A stretch of 64,000 nt of DNA from CBDAPX01 sp965198725 (GTDB lineage Bacteria > Pseudomonadota > Alphaproteobacteria > Rhodobacterales > Rhodobacteraceae). Each line of letters starts with the position of its first letter. Position 1 is the first letter of the stretch. The translations under genes were made by a program, and so were the position numbers. Below the pieces are notes generated by a model. It worked only from the letters and a program-made list of their open reading frames with translations, was not told where the DNA came from and did no database searches. This document shows positions 16,652-25,440 of the stretch, in pieces. The stretch lies in contig CBDAPX010000001.1 in NCBI GenBank assembly GCA_965198725.1, forward strand, positions 2,046,001 to 2,110,000. The letters are read 5' to 3'.

Positions 16652-19060
16652 ATGCAAGAGCCCCTTAACGCCTCTTACCCCGTATTGCCGTTGCGCGATA
16701 TTGTTGTGTTCCCTCATATGATCGTGCCCCTTTTTGTGGGTCGGGACAAATCAGTCCGGGCGCTCGAAGAGGTGATGTCGGATGACAAGCAAATCCTGCT
16801 GTCGAGCCAAACAGACCCCGGAAACGATGATCCGGACACGGATGGTATCTATCAGGCCGGTGTACTGGCCAACGTTCTGCAACTGTTGAAACTGCCCGAT
16901 GGCACCGTGAAGGTGCTGGTCGAAGGGCAGGCGCGTGTGCGGATCACAGAGTTCCTGGAAAACGACAGCTTCTTTGAGGCGCGCGCCGAGCTTTTAACCG
17001 AAATGCCGGGCGACGTGGCGACCACCGAGGCGTTGTTGCGCACCGTGGCAGATGAATTCGAACGCTACGCCAAAGTGCGCAAGAACATCCCCGAAGAAGC
17101 TCTGTCGGCGGTGGGTGAGACCACCGATCCGGCCAAGCTGGCCGATCTGGTATCGGGTCACCTGGGCGTCGAGGTTGACCAAAAGCAAGAGCTTTTGGAA
17201 ACGCTGTCCGTCAGTGAGCGGCTGGAGAAGGTCTATGGCCTGTTGCAGGGCGAATTGTCGGTTCTGCAGGTTGAGAAAAAGATCAAGACCCGAGTGAAAT
17301 CGCAGATGGAGAAGACCCAGCGCGAATACTATTTGAATGAGCAAATGAAAGCCATTCAGCGCGAGTTGGGCGATGGCGAGGATGGCTCGAACGAAGTGGC
17401 CGAGCTCGAAGCCCGGATCGAAGAAACCAAGCTGAGCAAGGAAGCCCGCGAGAAAGCGGATTCGGAACTGAAAAAGCTCAAGAACATGAGCCCGATGTCC
17501 GCCGAAGCGACCGTGGTTCGGAATTATCTCGATTGGATGCTTTCGATCCCTTGGGGCGTGAAATCGCGCGTCAAGAAAGATCTGGGCCGCGCCGAGGACA
17601 TTCTGGACAAGGATCACTATGGTCTTGAGAAAGTAAAAGAGCGGATCGTCGAATACCTTGCCGTACAGCAACGTTCCAAAAAGCTGAAAGGCCCGATCCT
17701 GTGCCTTGTCGGCCCACCGGGCGTCGGTAAAACCTCGTTGGGAAAATCCGTGGCCAAGGCAACGGGACGCGAGTTCATTCGTATTTCGTTGGGCGGCGTG
17801 CGCGATGAAAGCGAAATCCGCGGCCACCGTCGGACCTATATCGGCTCGATGCCCGGCAAGATCATTCAGGCGCTGAAAAAGGCGAAGACGACCAATCCGC
17901 TGATCCTGCTCGATGAGATCGACAAGATGGGTCAAGATTTCCGGGGCGACCCGGCGTCGGCGATGCTTGAGGTGCTTGATCCGGAACAGAACAACACGTT
18001 TGTCGACCACTATCTTGAAGTGGAATACGACCTGAGCAACGTGATGTTCCTGACCACATCGAACAGCTACAACATGCCCGGACCTTTGTTGGACCGGATG
18101 GAGATCATTCCGCTCGCTGGATATACCGAGGAAGAAAAGACCGAGATTGCCAAGCAGCACCTTGTGCCAAAACAGGTCAAGAACCACGGTTTGAAAGCGA
18201 AAGAGTTCGAACTGACCGATGCGGCGCTGGGCGAAACCATTCGCACCTATACCCGTGAGGCCGGTGTTCGGAGCCTTGAGCGGGAGATTGCCAAGATCGC
18301 ACGGAAATCGTTGACGAAGATCATCAAGAAAGAGGCCGAAACCGTCACGGTGACGCCGGAAAATCTTGATGAATTCCTCGGCGTGAAAAAGTTCCGTTAT
18401 GGTCTGGCCGAGCAAGAGGATCAGGTGGGTGTTGTCACCGGTTTGGCCTGGACCTCGGTCGGAGGCGATCTGTTGCATATCGAGGCGTTGAAGTTGCCCG
18501 GTAAGGGGCGGATGAAAACGACCGGTAAGCTGGGCGATGTGATGAAGGAATCCATCGATGCGGCATCGTCTTATGTGCGGTCGATTGCGCCTGAGATCGG
18601 GGTGAAACCACCGCAGTTCGACAAGGTCGACATCCACGTGCACGTGCCTGATGGCGCCACGCCCAAGGATGGGCCATCGGCGGGTCTGGCCATGGTGACG
18701 TCGATTGTATCCGTGCTGACCGGTATCCCGGTCCGCAAGGACATCGCGATGACCGGCGAGGTTTCATTGCGCGGCAATGCGATGCCAATCGGTGGTTTGA
18801 AAGAGAAACTGTTGGCGGCGCTGCGGGGCGGCATCAAGACGGTTCTGATCCCGGAAGAAAACGAAAAGGATCTGGCCGATATCCCCGACAACGTTAAAGA
18901 CGGGTTGGAGATCATTCCGGTGACCCACGTGTCCGAAGTGCTGAAACAAGCGTTGACCGACACACCGGATGCCATCGAATGGGACGAGGCGGCCGAAGAG
19001 GCCGCAGCCCTTGCGCGGACCAGCGCGGCCGGCGATGGCGCCGGCGCCACGGCGCACTGA
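16652..19060 (+). CDS. lon: ATP-dependent protease Lon
   Basis: Cytosolic AAA+ serine protease, 802 aa, full length. N-terminal LON substrate domain (about 8-200, YPVLPLRDIVVFPHM), coiled-coil linker (about 200-300), AAA+ domain with Walker A GPPGVGKTSLGKS and Walker B LILLDEIDKM, and a C-terminal protease domain with catalytic Ser in PKDGPSAGLAMV and Lys in GGLKEKLLAA. It degrades misfolded and regulatory proteins. A sigma-32-like promoter precedes it and a clear terminator follows. The next gene in the same direction is the truncated HU gene. Confidence 0.97.
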   Translation: MQEPLNASYPVLPLRDIVVFPHMIVPLFVGRDKSVRALEEVMSDDKQILLSSQTDPGNDDPDTDGIYQAGVLANVLQLLKLPDGTVKVLVEGQARVRITEFLENDSFFEARAELLTEMPGDVATTEALLRTVADEFERYAKVRKNIPEEALSAVGETTDPAKLADLVSGHLGVEVDQKQELLETLSVSERLEKVYGLLQGELSVLQVEKKIKTRVKSQMEKTQREYYLNEQMKAIQRELGDGEDGSNEVAELEARIEETKLSKEAREKADSELKKLKNMSPMSAEATVVRNYLDWMLSIPWGVKSRVKKDLGRAEDILDKDHYGLEKVKERIVEYLAVQQRSKKLKGPILCLVGPPGVGKTSLGKSVAKATGREFIRISLGGVRDESEIRGHRRTYIGSMPGKIIQALKKAKTTNPLILLDEIDKMGQDFRGDPASAMLEVLDPEQNNTFVDHYLEVEYDLSNVMFLTTSNSYNMPGPLLDRMEIIPLAGYTEEEKTEIAKQHLVPKQVKNHGLKAKEFELTDAALGETIRTYTREAGVRSLEREIAKIARKSLTKIIKKEAETVTVTPENLDEFLGVKKFRYGLAEQEDQVGVVTGLAWTSVGGDLLHIEALKLPGKGRMKTTGKLGDVMKESIDAASSYVRSIAPEIGVKPPQFDKVDIHVHVPDGATPKDGPSAGLAMVTSIVSVLTGIPVRKDIAMTGEVSLRGNAMPIGGLKEKLLAALRGGIKTVLIPEENEKDLADIPDNVKDGLEIIPVTHVSEVLKQALTDTPDAIEWDEAAEEAAALARTSAAGDGAGATAH

Positions 19061-19067
19061 TCTACGG

Positions 19068-19095
19068 AAAGGGCGGCCCGCGGGTCGCCCTTTTT
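19068..19095 (+). terminator. Terminator after lon
   Basis: AAAGGGCG and CGCCCTTT pair around an inner CCC/GGG stem, followed by TTTTT. It starts seven bases after the lon stop; a classic intrinsic terminator. Confidence 0.87.
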
Positions 19096-19409
19096 CGTTG
19101 CATCAGTCTGTGCTGTTTTGTGGGCCGAATAAGTGGTCGACAGGTCCAAAGACTGCTGATTTCGCACATTGTGAACAGATCCGCTTAAAGACAACGGGCT
19201 ATGACAAGTCTCTGCTTCAAGGCAGTTTGGGTCTGCGTGACAAGAATAACGTTGGTCGGATGCAGACGGAAGCTCGGTCTACTAAACCGCCGAACGCATC
19301 GGATTGTTGCATCGTTAGGAAACAATGAGGGTGTTTAGTGCCGATTTAGTAGTATTTTTGCGCGATATACTGTAGGTTATTGAGTAGCAGATACCAAATG
19401 AGGCGGAAA
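19096..19409. other. Intergenic region before truncated HU gene
   Basis: 314 bases between the lon terminator and the HU start. No protein-like frame is visible. A TATACT element at 19366-19371 could be the -10 of the HU promoter, but no convincing -35 stands at the right distance. I see nothing else in it. Confidence 0.4.
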
Positions 19410-19645
19410 ATGGCGACGACCAAGAGTAAATCAAGCACCTCTACCCGGAAAACCAGCAGTAGTCGAACCACGGCGCCAAAATCAAAGCCCGAACCGGTTA
19501 AAGCCGAAGCGCCGCCAGAAAGCGCCGCCGCGACGATAGAGCCGGAAGCGGTGGAACTCGCTGAAGAGACGACGTCAGAATTGGAGCTCAAGAAGAAAGA
19601 GCTGGTTGATGCGGTCGTTGAAAAATCTGGGATCAAGAAAAAAGA
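19410..19645 (+). pseudogene. HU-family DNA-binding protein, 5' fragment cut by IS
   Basis: The frame starts with a Ser/Thr/Lys/Ala-rich tail of about 58 residues (MATTKSKSSTSTRK...), then enters a normal HU fold at LKKKELVDAVVEKSGIKKKD. It is interrupted there by the left end of the IS element at 19646. Only about 20 of about 90 residues of the HU domain remain; the beta arms and dimer core are gone. The frame continues into the IS and stops at 19895, which would give a 161-aa chimera unlikely to bind DNA as HU. The missing 3' part is not found on the other side of the IS. Confidence 0.85.
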
Positions 19646-19693
19646 TGAAGCGCCCCTTGTTTGCCGGAGACCCAGAAGTAAGGATACTGGGTC

Positions 19694-20026
19694 ATGGGAA
19701 AGACAAAGAACGGAACACGTTATCCAGAGGAATTGCGCGCACGAGCGGTGCGGATGGTCTTGGATCACGAGAGCGAATACACGAGCAGATCGGCAGCACT
19801 TTTGTCGATCTCTCAGAAGGTTGGGTGCAGCAGAGACAGCCTTCGTATCTGGGTCAAGCAACACGAGGCGGATACCGGCAAACGCGATGGCGTGACCTCT
19901 GCAGAGCGGGATCGCATCAAAGAACTTGAGCGCGAGAACCGGCAGTTGCGTCAGGCAAATGAGATCCTGAAGAAGGCATCTGCTTATTTTGCTCAGGCGG
20001 AGCTCGACCGCCCATTCCGCAAATGA
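19694..20026 (+). CDS. IS3-family transposase OrfA
   Basis: 110 aa. The N-terminal HTH (about 10-65, RYPEELRARAVRMVLDH and SRDSLRIWVKQHE) recognises the IS ends. A Leu-rich coiled coil follows (about 73-95, RIKELERENRQLRQANEILKK). The frame ends at a TGA that overlaps the orfB ATG (ATGA), with orfB in the -1 frame. In this family a fused OrfAB transposase is often made by -1 frameshifting; I do not see a canonical A6G slippery run here. Confidence 0.9.
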   Translation: MGKTKNGTRYPEELRARAVRMVLDHESEYTSRSAALLSISQKVGCSRDSLRIWVKQHEADTGKRDGVTSAERDRIKELERENRQLRQANEILKKASAYFAQAELDRPFRK

Positions 20027-20922
20027 TTGCCTTCATCAAGGATCATCGTGGGGCGCATGGGGTCGAGCCGATCTGTAGAGTTCTCCAGATTGCCCCTTCG
20101 ACGTTCTATAAACGCATTGCCATCGAGCGTGATCCCGACCGTGCCTCGGACCGGGCCAAGCGGGATGAGTTTCTGCGCAAAACGATGAAGGATGTTTGGG
20201 AGAAGAACCGTTCTGTCTATGGCGCACGCAAACTATGGCACGCGATGAATCGCGAGAAGATTGATATTGCTCGCTGCACTGTAGAACGGTTGATGCGCCA
20301 GCTTAGCATTCAAGGCGTCCGGCGCGGAAAGAAGGTCAAAACCACCTGTGGTCAACCTGCGGATCAATGCCCGCTGGACAAGGTCAATCGCCAGTTCAGG
20401 GCTTCAATGCCGAACGAACTGTGGGTGTCCGACTTTACGTTCGTCTCGACCTGGCGCGGGTTCGTCTATGTGGCGTTCGTCATTGATACCTTCGCGAACC
20501 GGATTGTGGGCTGGAAGGCATCAACAACGCAGGACACGCAGTTTGTCTTAGATGCGCTTGAACAGGCGATCCACGCACGCAGACCCGCTGAGAAACTGAT
20601 CCATCATTCAGATCGCGGCAGCCAATACGTGTTGATCAAGTACACAGAACGGTTGGCCGATGCTGGGCTGGAGCCATCCGTCGGCAGCGTTGGTGACAGC
20701 TATGACAATGCACTGGCTGAGACGATCATCGGCCTCTTCAAAACCGAAGTCATCAATCAACTAGGTCCGTGGAAGTCCAAGGATCAGGTCGAATGGGAAA
20801 CCCTGCTATGGGTGGACTGGTTCAACAAAGAGCGCCTGCTTGAACCACTCGGGTACATCACGCCAATCGAAGCCGAGGAGAGATACGAAGAAGCCTTGAA
20901 GTCAGACAAAATCGCAGCTTGA
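20023..20922 (+). CDS. IS3-family transposase OrfB (DDE integrase core)
   Basis: 299 aa. An N-terminal HTH_21-like part is followed by the rve catalytic core. The DDE triad is visible: Asp in ELWVSDFTFV, Asp in IHHSDRGSQY, and Glu in YDNALAETIIGLFK. A C-terminal segment NKERLLEPLGYITPIEAEE is typical of IS3 OrfB. No internal stop or frameshift is seen. Confidence 0.93.
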   Translation: MIAFIKDHRGAHGVEPICRVLQIAPSTFYKRIAIERDPDRASDRAKRDEFLRKTMKDVWEKNRSVYGARKLWHAMNREKIDIARCTVERLMRQLSIQGVRRGKKVKTTCGQPADQCPLDKVNRQFRASMPNELWVSDFTFVSTWRGFVYVAFVIDTFANRIVGWKASTTQDTQFVLDALEQAIHARRPAEKLIHHSDRGSQYVLIKYTERLADAGLEPSVGSVGDSYDNALAETIIGLFKTEVINQLGPWKSKDQVEWETLLWVDWFNKERLLEPLGYITPIEAEERYEEALKSDKIAA

Positions 20923-20963
20923 AATACGAACTCAATAGTCTCCGCCAAAACTGGGGCGGTTCA

Positions 20964-21340
20964 GTGCGCAGGCGCATTGGGTTTATTTCAATGACCTGTT
21001 GGACGGCAATCTGGCCAATCCGCTTTATGAGGTGATGGATCCGGCAACCTATGCGCCGCAACCCGGCGATATGGTCCATTACGGGCGCGGGACGGCGGCG
21101 AATTTCGATCTTGGGGCCGCACGCGCGTTCCTTGAGGCGGACTCGTTCTACCCGTCGCACAGCGACTACGTGACCGAAGTCGACCTTGCGGGAGGTACTT
21201 TGACGACCGTCGGTGGCAATGTCGGAAACTCGGTTAAAGCCAAGAGTATCAAGATCGGTTCTGACGGGTTGCTCGGGCCGCGTTCTTCAAGCGGAAAGAC
21301 ATTTCCGTGGATCGCGGTACTAAGGCTGAAAGAGGGGTAA
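20964..21340 (+). pseudogene. DUF2272 protein, 3' fragment
   Basis: Directly after the right IS end the frame reads AQAHWVYFNDLLDGNLANP and continues for about 125 residues to a normal stop, with PQPGDMVHYGR, SHSDYVTEVD and TTVGGNVGNSV. These fit the C-terminal half of DUF2272 proteins, which have an NlpC/P60-like fold. The N-terminal half with signal peptide is absent. No plausible start exists at the junction. It is read here as the distal end of a deletion that began in the HU gene. Confidence 0.72.
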
Positions 21341-21342
21341 GA

Positions 21343-21418
<76 letters not shown>

Positions 21419-21427
21419 GTGACGCGC

Positions 21428-21456
21428 TCTCTACTTCTCTGTTCCCGCCAGTGCAA
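21428..21456 (-). promoter_or_regulatory. Promoter of tRNA-Val
   Basis: On the minus strand TTGCAC (21456-21451), a 17-base spacer, then TAGAGA (21433-21428), ending 9 bases before the tRNA 5' end. Spacing is ideal; matches to consensus are moderate. Confidence 0.5.
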
Positions 21457-21484
21457 GGGGGGAACGAGAGAAAGTTGAGAACGC

Positions 21485-22489
21485 TCAGGCTTGATGGCTG
21501 TCGTTCGGCTTAGTTGCTTTCTGGAGTGCGGCATCAATCCGCGCCAGCGCCACTTGGGTCGCTTCGGTTTCTTCCAGCCATTGGCGATGCTCGTTTGAGA
21601 CGTGTTCATTGACGCTGGCCGCGAATTCAAAAGCTGCATTTGGGTGGCCGTTCGTGACAGCAACGCGGACTTCTTGCAGCTTTTTGGTAAATTCCACGAG
21701 CGCGGCATAGGTCCGGTCATAGCGCTCTGCATTGCGTCGGTCTTGGGTCATTTGCTCTCGTCCAACGGCCAGTGCGCCAAGGGCTGCACCCGCAACGGCC
21801 AGTGCGCCAGCGATGGCGCTACCGTTTGCGGATAATGCATTTCCCGCCCCAAACAGGGTCGCCAGCCCAGCACCAATTGCCCCGATCAAAACCGTTGTTT
21901 TCGCGGATTTGCGATGGTCTTCGGCGCGCTTGTAGAAATAGTTTTGTTGCACATCGAACTGGTACCTGCGGAAGTACTCCAAAGCCAAAATTGCGGCATC
22001 GCCGCCTTTGGCCACAGCTTGGGACAAGATGCTTTCAAAATATCCTATGCGGTGCGACTCAGCCAAGGCTCGCTTTTTCATCCATTCTTCAAGCAGCTCG
22101 CCTTGACGCAGAAAATAGAAGGACACGGCCCCAAACGCAGCCGCAGCTGCAGCTCCAATGCTGCAGGCGATGCCAAGCCCACCCAAAATGGTCTCCAGGC
22201 TTTCTTGCGTGGTCGCCATCAGTTTCAGAGCGATCGCAAGCGCGCCCAAAACGGATGTGAAGAAAACGCTCCAATTCGCGCGCTTCATCCATCTAAAGTA
22301 CTCTTTTTGCGCGGCTATCGCACCCCCGTCAAAGCGATGATAAGATGCTGCCAAAGCCTCGGGTGTTGCACTGGCGATCAGCTCGGACAACGGAGTGTTT
22401 TTGTAAAGACCTTCATGCGCCTTCAGATCCAGAATGTAATCGTCGCCCTTTTGATCGCCGATGATTTCGTCTGCGTCTTTCCAATCCAT
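21485..22489 (-). CDS. SLATT-like (DUF4231-type) membrane protein
   Basis: 334 aa. Four likely helices arranged as two pairs: residues 73-91 and 102-127, then 197-217 and 223-243. Each pair is followed or preceded by charged helices rich in Arg/Glu/Tyr (ELLEEWMKKRALAESHR, YFYKRAEDHRKSAK, RRNAERYDRTYAAL), and the C-terminus has VSNEHRQWLEE. This arrangement resembles the SLATT/DUF4231 2TM modules known as effectors in nucleotide-signalled defence systems. No partner sensor (SMODS, SLOG, TIR) is adjacent. The ATG at 22489 follows an AGGA site; the open frame extends further upstream without similarity. Assignment is by pattern only. Confidence 0.5.
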   Translation of the reverse strand: MDWKDADEIIGDQKGDDYILDLKAHEGLYKNTPLSELIASATPEALAASYHRFDGGAIAAQKEYFRWMKRANWSVFFTSVLGALAIALKLMATTQESLETILGGLGIACSIGAAAAAAFGAVSFYFLRQGELLEEWMKKRALAESHRIGYFESILSQAVAKGGDAAILALEYFRRYQFDVQQNYFYKRAEDHRKSAKTTVLIGAIGAGLATLFGAGNALSANGSAIAGALAVAGAALGALAVGREQMTQDRRNAERYDRTYAALVEFTKKLQEVRVAVTNGHPNAAFEFAASVNEHVSNEHRQWLEETEATQVALARIDAALQKATKPNDSHQA

Positions 22490-22695
22490 GTAAAAATCCT
22501 GTCGCGAAATTGTTTGAACTCTAGCAACACCGAATGCCTCGGCAAAAAGGTTCGGCGATTGCGCGGCGCATGGCAAGGATTTGTCGTTATTTCGGTTTGT
22601 GCAATAATCAATTGCACGGCGGACCGCGCAATTCCCTCTTGGTCTTTGCGCCTCAACGCTTACCTTTGGGCAAAGCACATGCAAGGAGAGCGGCC

Positions 22696-23634
22696 ATGAG
22701 TTGGAACCCAGCCTTAGACCCCGATTGTCCGACCGGCGATGCGGTGGATGCAATTGAAACGGTCATTGTGCCGCGTGCGCGGGATCTGGGCGATTTTGAA
22801 GTGCGTCGCGCCTTGCCTGCACCTCGACGTCAAATGGTCGGGCCATTCATTTTCTTTGACCAGATGGGACCGGCCGAGTTTGTGACAGGGCAGGGGATCG
22901 ACATTCGCCCGCACCCGCATATCGGTCTGGCGACGGTGACGTATCTTTACAAAGGTAAGTTTCACCACCGCGACAGTCTGGGCACGGATCAGTGGATCGA
23001 GCCCGGTGCTGTGAACCTGATGACCGCAGGGCACGGCGTGACCCATTCCGAGCGCGTGGATGAGCACATGCTGAAAGAACCTTATTCGCTCTTTGGTATT
23101 CAGACCTGGATTGCCTTGCCGGAAGAAAAAGAAGACGACCCGGCGGCCTTTGTGCACGTGCCAAAGGACGACCTGCCGTTCATGCAAGGTGAAGGCAAAG
23201 AGGTGCGTTTGATCCTTGGCAATGCTTGGGGTGAACGTACGCCCGTCGAAACACCATCCGAGATGTTCTATGCAGACGCGGCCTTGGACGCGGGCGCGTC
23301 CATTCCATTGCCGGATGATCACGAAGATCGCGGCGCTTATGTTGTTGGTGGCTCTGTATCGGTAGCGGGGCAGGTGTTTGAACCCGGGCAAATGATGGTG
23401 TTCCGACCGGGCGACCGGGTCAGCATGAAAGCGGGCGATCAGGGCGCGCGGATCATCTTGTTGGGCGGCGCGACATTGGGCGGTCCACGGCATATCTGGT
23501 GGAACTTTGTGGCCTCCAGCAAAGACCGGATTGATGCCGCCAAAGAGGCGTGGCGCGCGGGCGATTGGGCCCATGGGCGGTTCCAACTGCCGCCGACGGA
23601 CAATCAGGAGTTCATTCCGCTGCCGGAAAAATAA
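22696..23634 (+). CDS. Pirin-family protein
   Basis: 312-aa bicupin. The N-terminal Pirin domain shows DQMGPAEF, IDIRPHPHIGLATVTYLYKG (metal-ligand His pair), WIEPGAVNLMTAGHGVTHSE and a fourth ligand region; the C-terminal Pirin_C cupin covers about residues 180-285. Bacterial pirins bind iron and some have quercetin 2,3-dioxygenase activity; the actual role is unknown. The ATG at 22696 is preceded by AAGGAGAG. The gene is convergent with the Rieske oxygenase. Confidence 0.88.
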   Translation: MSWNPALDPDCPTGDAVDAIETVIVPRARDLGDFEVRRALPAPRRQMVGPFIFFDQMGPAEFVTGQGIDIRPHPHIGLATVTYLYKGKFHHRDSLGTDQWIEPGAVNLMTAGHGVTHSERVDEHMLKEPYSLFGIQTWIALPEEKEDDPAAFVHVPKDDLPFMQGEGKEVRLILGNAWGERTPVETPSEMFYADAALDAGASIPLPDDHEDRGAYVVGGSVSVAGQVFEPGQMMVFRPGDRVSMKAGDQGARIILLGGATLGGPRHIWWNFVASSKDRIDAAKEAWRAGDWAHGRFQLPPTDNQEFIPLPEK

Positions 23635-23637
23635 GCT

Positions 23638-24771
23638 TTATTGAAAGCGCTCAACAGTTGCGTTGAAGCTGTTGAGCGCGCCTTCATAGGCACCGAACAT
23701 ATGGTGCGTGTTGGCGCCGCTGGTCAGCCCGGCCTGTACCGCCTCATTGATCTCAAAATCCTCATCCAAAGTGATCGATGTGATCTTATGATTGCGCGCC
23801 CAATGCTCTGCCTTTTCAGGGGTTACTTCGGACTTGGGGGCCAAGGTTGTCAGTCGCAATTCGGTGCGATCGGCCGCCAAGGGAGACAGGTTGATCCACG
23901 CGATATGGTCCTGCATCAGCAGGAACTGGGTCAAGGGAAACAAGGTATAGAGCACGTTGGCATGGTCGCGTATCGCCCAAGCGTCCTGCGGCGTTTCTGA
24001 CAGGGATGTCAGCGTGTTGCGCGGCAGTATGGACCGCATATGCGGGCCCAGCATGGCATAGCTCGACAGGTTATCTAGGAAATGTGGGCCGATCGTGTTC
24101 TTATGCGCGACCTTAAAGTGATACGCCTCGATCCCGCCCTCGACCAGCAGCTTCCAATTGGCATTCCGGGTGATCGTATCGGTGTGAACAACCGCCAGGT
24201 CCGCCATATCGCACCACTCCATGGCCTCGGCGATAGGATCAATATGGGCGGAAAAGTCCGGTTCTGCTTTTGAGTCGGCCACGACCCAGATCAGCCCGGC
24301 CCGCTCGGTTGCTGGCAAGCGGACCAACCCATGCTGGGTTTTGTCGATGCCCGGAAACCCCTGTTTTTCATGAGGAATGCCGCGCAGATTGCCCTTATTG
24401 GTCCATGTCCAGGCGTGATAGGGGCAGCTGAACATGTGTTTGCAACCCTGTGCGTCATCGACCAGCCGGGCACCCCGGTGCCGACACACATTTAGAAAAG
24501 CATGCACCGTCCCGTCTCGGTCCCGGGTCATCAAGACCGGGCGTCCCGAGACCGTGCGCGTCAGAAAACTGCCCGGATCGGGCAACTCACTGGCATGGGC
24601 CGCAACGACAGGAATGGTGCGAAAGATCTTGTCCATCTCCGCCGAAAATCGATCCGCGCTGGTATAGCGCGCGATGGGAGAGGGTTTGACATCGTCATCC
24701 AAGAAGAAAAGCCCGTTATCCTTGAGGCCTTGAAGCTCTTCCAGCAGGGCGACTTCAGTTGCACGGTCCAT
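23638..24771 (-). CDS. Rieske-type aromatic-ring/N-demethylating oxygenase, alpha subunit
   Basis: 377 aa. Rieske [2Fe-2S] ligands: Cys96 and His98 (CRHRG), Cys116 and His119 (CPYHAW). Mononuclear iron site in EGGIEAYHFKVAH (His218 and His223). The family hydroxylates aromatic rings or demethylates quaternary amines; there is no ferredoxin reductase or beta-subunit gene beside it, so the substrate is open. It is divergent from a TetR gene, and palindromes in the shared 93-base gap suggest control by that repressor. Confidence 0.85.
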   Translation of the reverse strand: MDRATEVALLEELQGLKDNGLFFLDDDVKPSPIARYTSADRFSAEMDKIFRTIPVVAAHASELPDPGSFLTRTVSGRPVLMTRDRDGTVHAFLNVCRHRGARLVDDAQGCKHMFSCPYHAWTWTNKGNLRGIPHEKQGFPGIDKTQHGLVRLPATERAGLIWVVADSKAEPDFSAHIDPIAEAMEWCDMADLAVVHTDTITRNANWKLLVEGGIEAYHFKVAHKNTIGPHFLDNLSSYAMLGPHMRSILPRNTLTSLSETPQDAWAIRDHANVLYTLFPLTQFLLMQDHIAWINLSPLAADRTELRLTTLAPKSEVTPEKAEHWARNHKITSITLDEDFEINEAVQAGLTSGANTHHMFGAYEGALNSFNATVERFQ

Positions 24772-24797
24772 GTCTCTGCCTCGTCAGTTGAGTATGA

Positions 24798-24844
24798 ACT
24801 TACCGATTGATAAGTGTATAATTTGACGACTGGTAAGTTGTCAA
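24798..24844. promoter_or_regulatory. Putative TetR operators and divergent promoters
   Basis: Two imperfect palindromes: 24798-24815 (ACTTA...TAAGT) and 24823-24844 (TTGACGACT...AGTTGTCAA). AACTTACC (24797-24804) and GGTAAGTT (24832-24839) also form an inverted pair. On the minus strand TTGACA (24844-24839) with an 18-base spacer and TATACA gives a promoter for the Rieske gene inside the operator. On the plus strand TATAAT at 24817-24822 may serve the TetR gene. Confidence 0.6.
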
Positions 24845-24864
24845 TGATCTGCTAGTCTGCGGGC

Positions 24865-25440
24865 ATGACCCAATCCGCGCGTGCCAAGTTCATCGATACC
24901 GCCACCCAGCTCTTTTCAGAGCGGGGGTATTACGGCGTCTCGCTGGCGGATGTGGCGGATGCGCTGGGTTTGACCAAGCAATCCGTGATCTATCACTTCA
25001 AGACCAAAGAGGCGCTCTATGGCGCGGTTCTGGCCGCGATTGCTGAACGCCTGTCTGGCGTCACAGACGATTTGGTCGACGCGCCGCAGGATCGATTGCC
25101 ACGCTTTCTGGATCGACTGAACGGCTATATGGTCGCCCATCCGCGAGATGCGCAGTTGATCATGCGAGAGTTGCTGGACAACCCCACCCGCGCCGGCACC
25201 AGTAAAACCTGGTATCTGCGGGCGTTTCTGGATGCCGCCGTTGGCGTTCTGGAAAACACACCTGGTTGGCAGGACAGCCGCCCCGAGGATCGCATGGCTG
25301 CGACCTACCAAATGATCGGTGCGGTCAATTACTTTGCCATCTCCGAACCAACCCTGCCTGCCATCTGGGGAGAATATCGTTTCCGAAAAATGGCCAAAGC
25401 ATTTTTGCCGGAACTTAAGCGGCGTGCAGGGTCACTTTGA
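24865..25440 (+). CDS. TetR-family transcriptional regulator
   Basis: 191 aa. N-terminal TetR HTH: FIDTATQLFSERGYYGVSL, VADALGLTKQSVIYHFKTKEALY (residues about 8-54). The C-terminal ligand domain includes LIMRELLDNPTR and a late AVNYFAISEP. Divergently placed from the Rieske oxygenase with palindromes between, so it is probably that gene's local repressor and autoregulator. Overlaps the 3' end of the convergent DUF3604 gene by nine bases. Confidence 0.88.
   Translation: MTQSARAKFIDTATQLFSERGYYGVSLADVADALGLTKQSVIYHFKTKEALYGAVLAAIAERLSGVTDDLVDAPQDRLPRFLDRLNGYMVAHPRDAQLIMRELLDNPTRAGTSKTWYLRAFLDAAVGVLENTPGWQDSRPEDRMAATYQMIGAVNYFAISEPTLPAIWGEYRFRKMAKAFLPELKRRAGSL

Larger units (their letters stand above)
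19646..20963 (+). mobile_element. IS3-family insertion sequence, 1318 bp
   Basis: Terminal inverted repeats of 26 bp at 19646-19671 and 20938-20963 match at 21 positions; both begin TGAA-CGCCCC and end GGAGAC when oriented inward. Inside are orfA and orfB in a -1 relation, as in IS3-family elements; the protein style resembles the IS51 subgroup (tentative). Both frames look intact, so the copy may be active. The flanks (AGA left, GTG right) share no 3-4 base target duplication. Confidence 0.92.

Noticed and set aside
19636..19645. Target-site duplication at the IS ends
   Set aside because: Left flank AAAGA and right flank GTGCG do not match over 3-5 bases.
19410..19895. HU-IS fusion as a functional new protein
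   Set aside because: Only about 20 residues of the HU fold remain and the rest is an out-of-frame reading of IS sequence.
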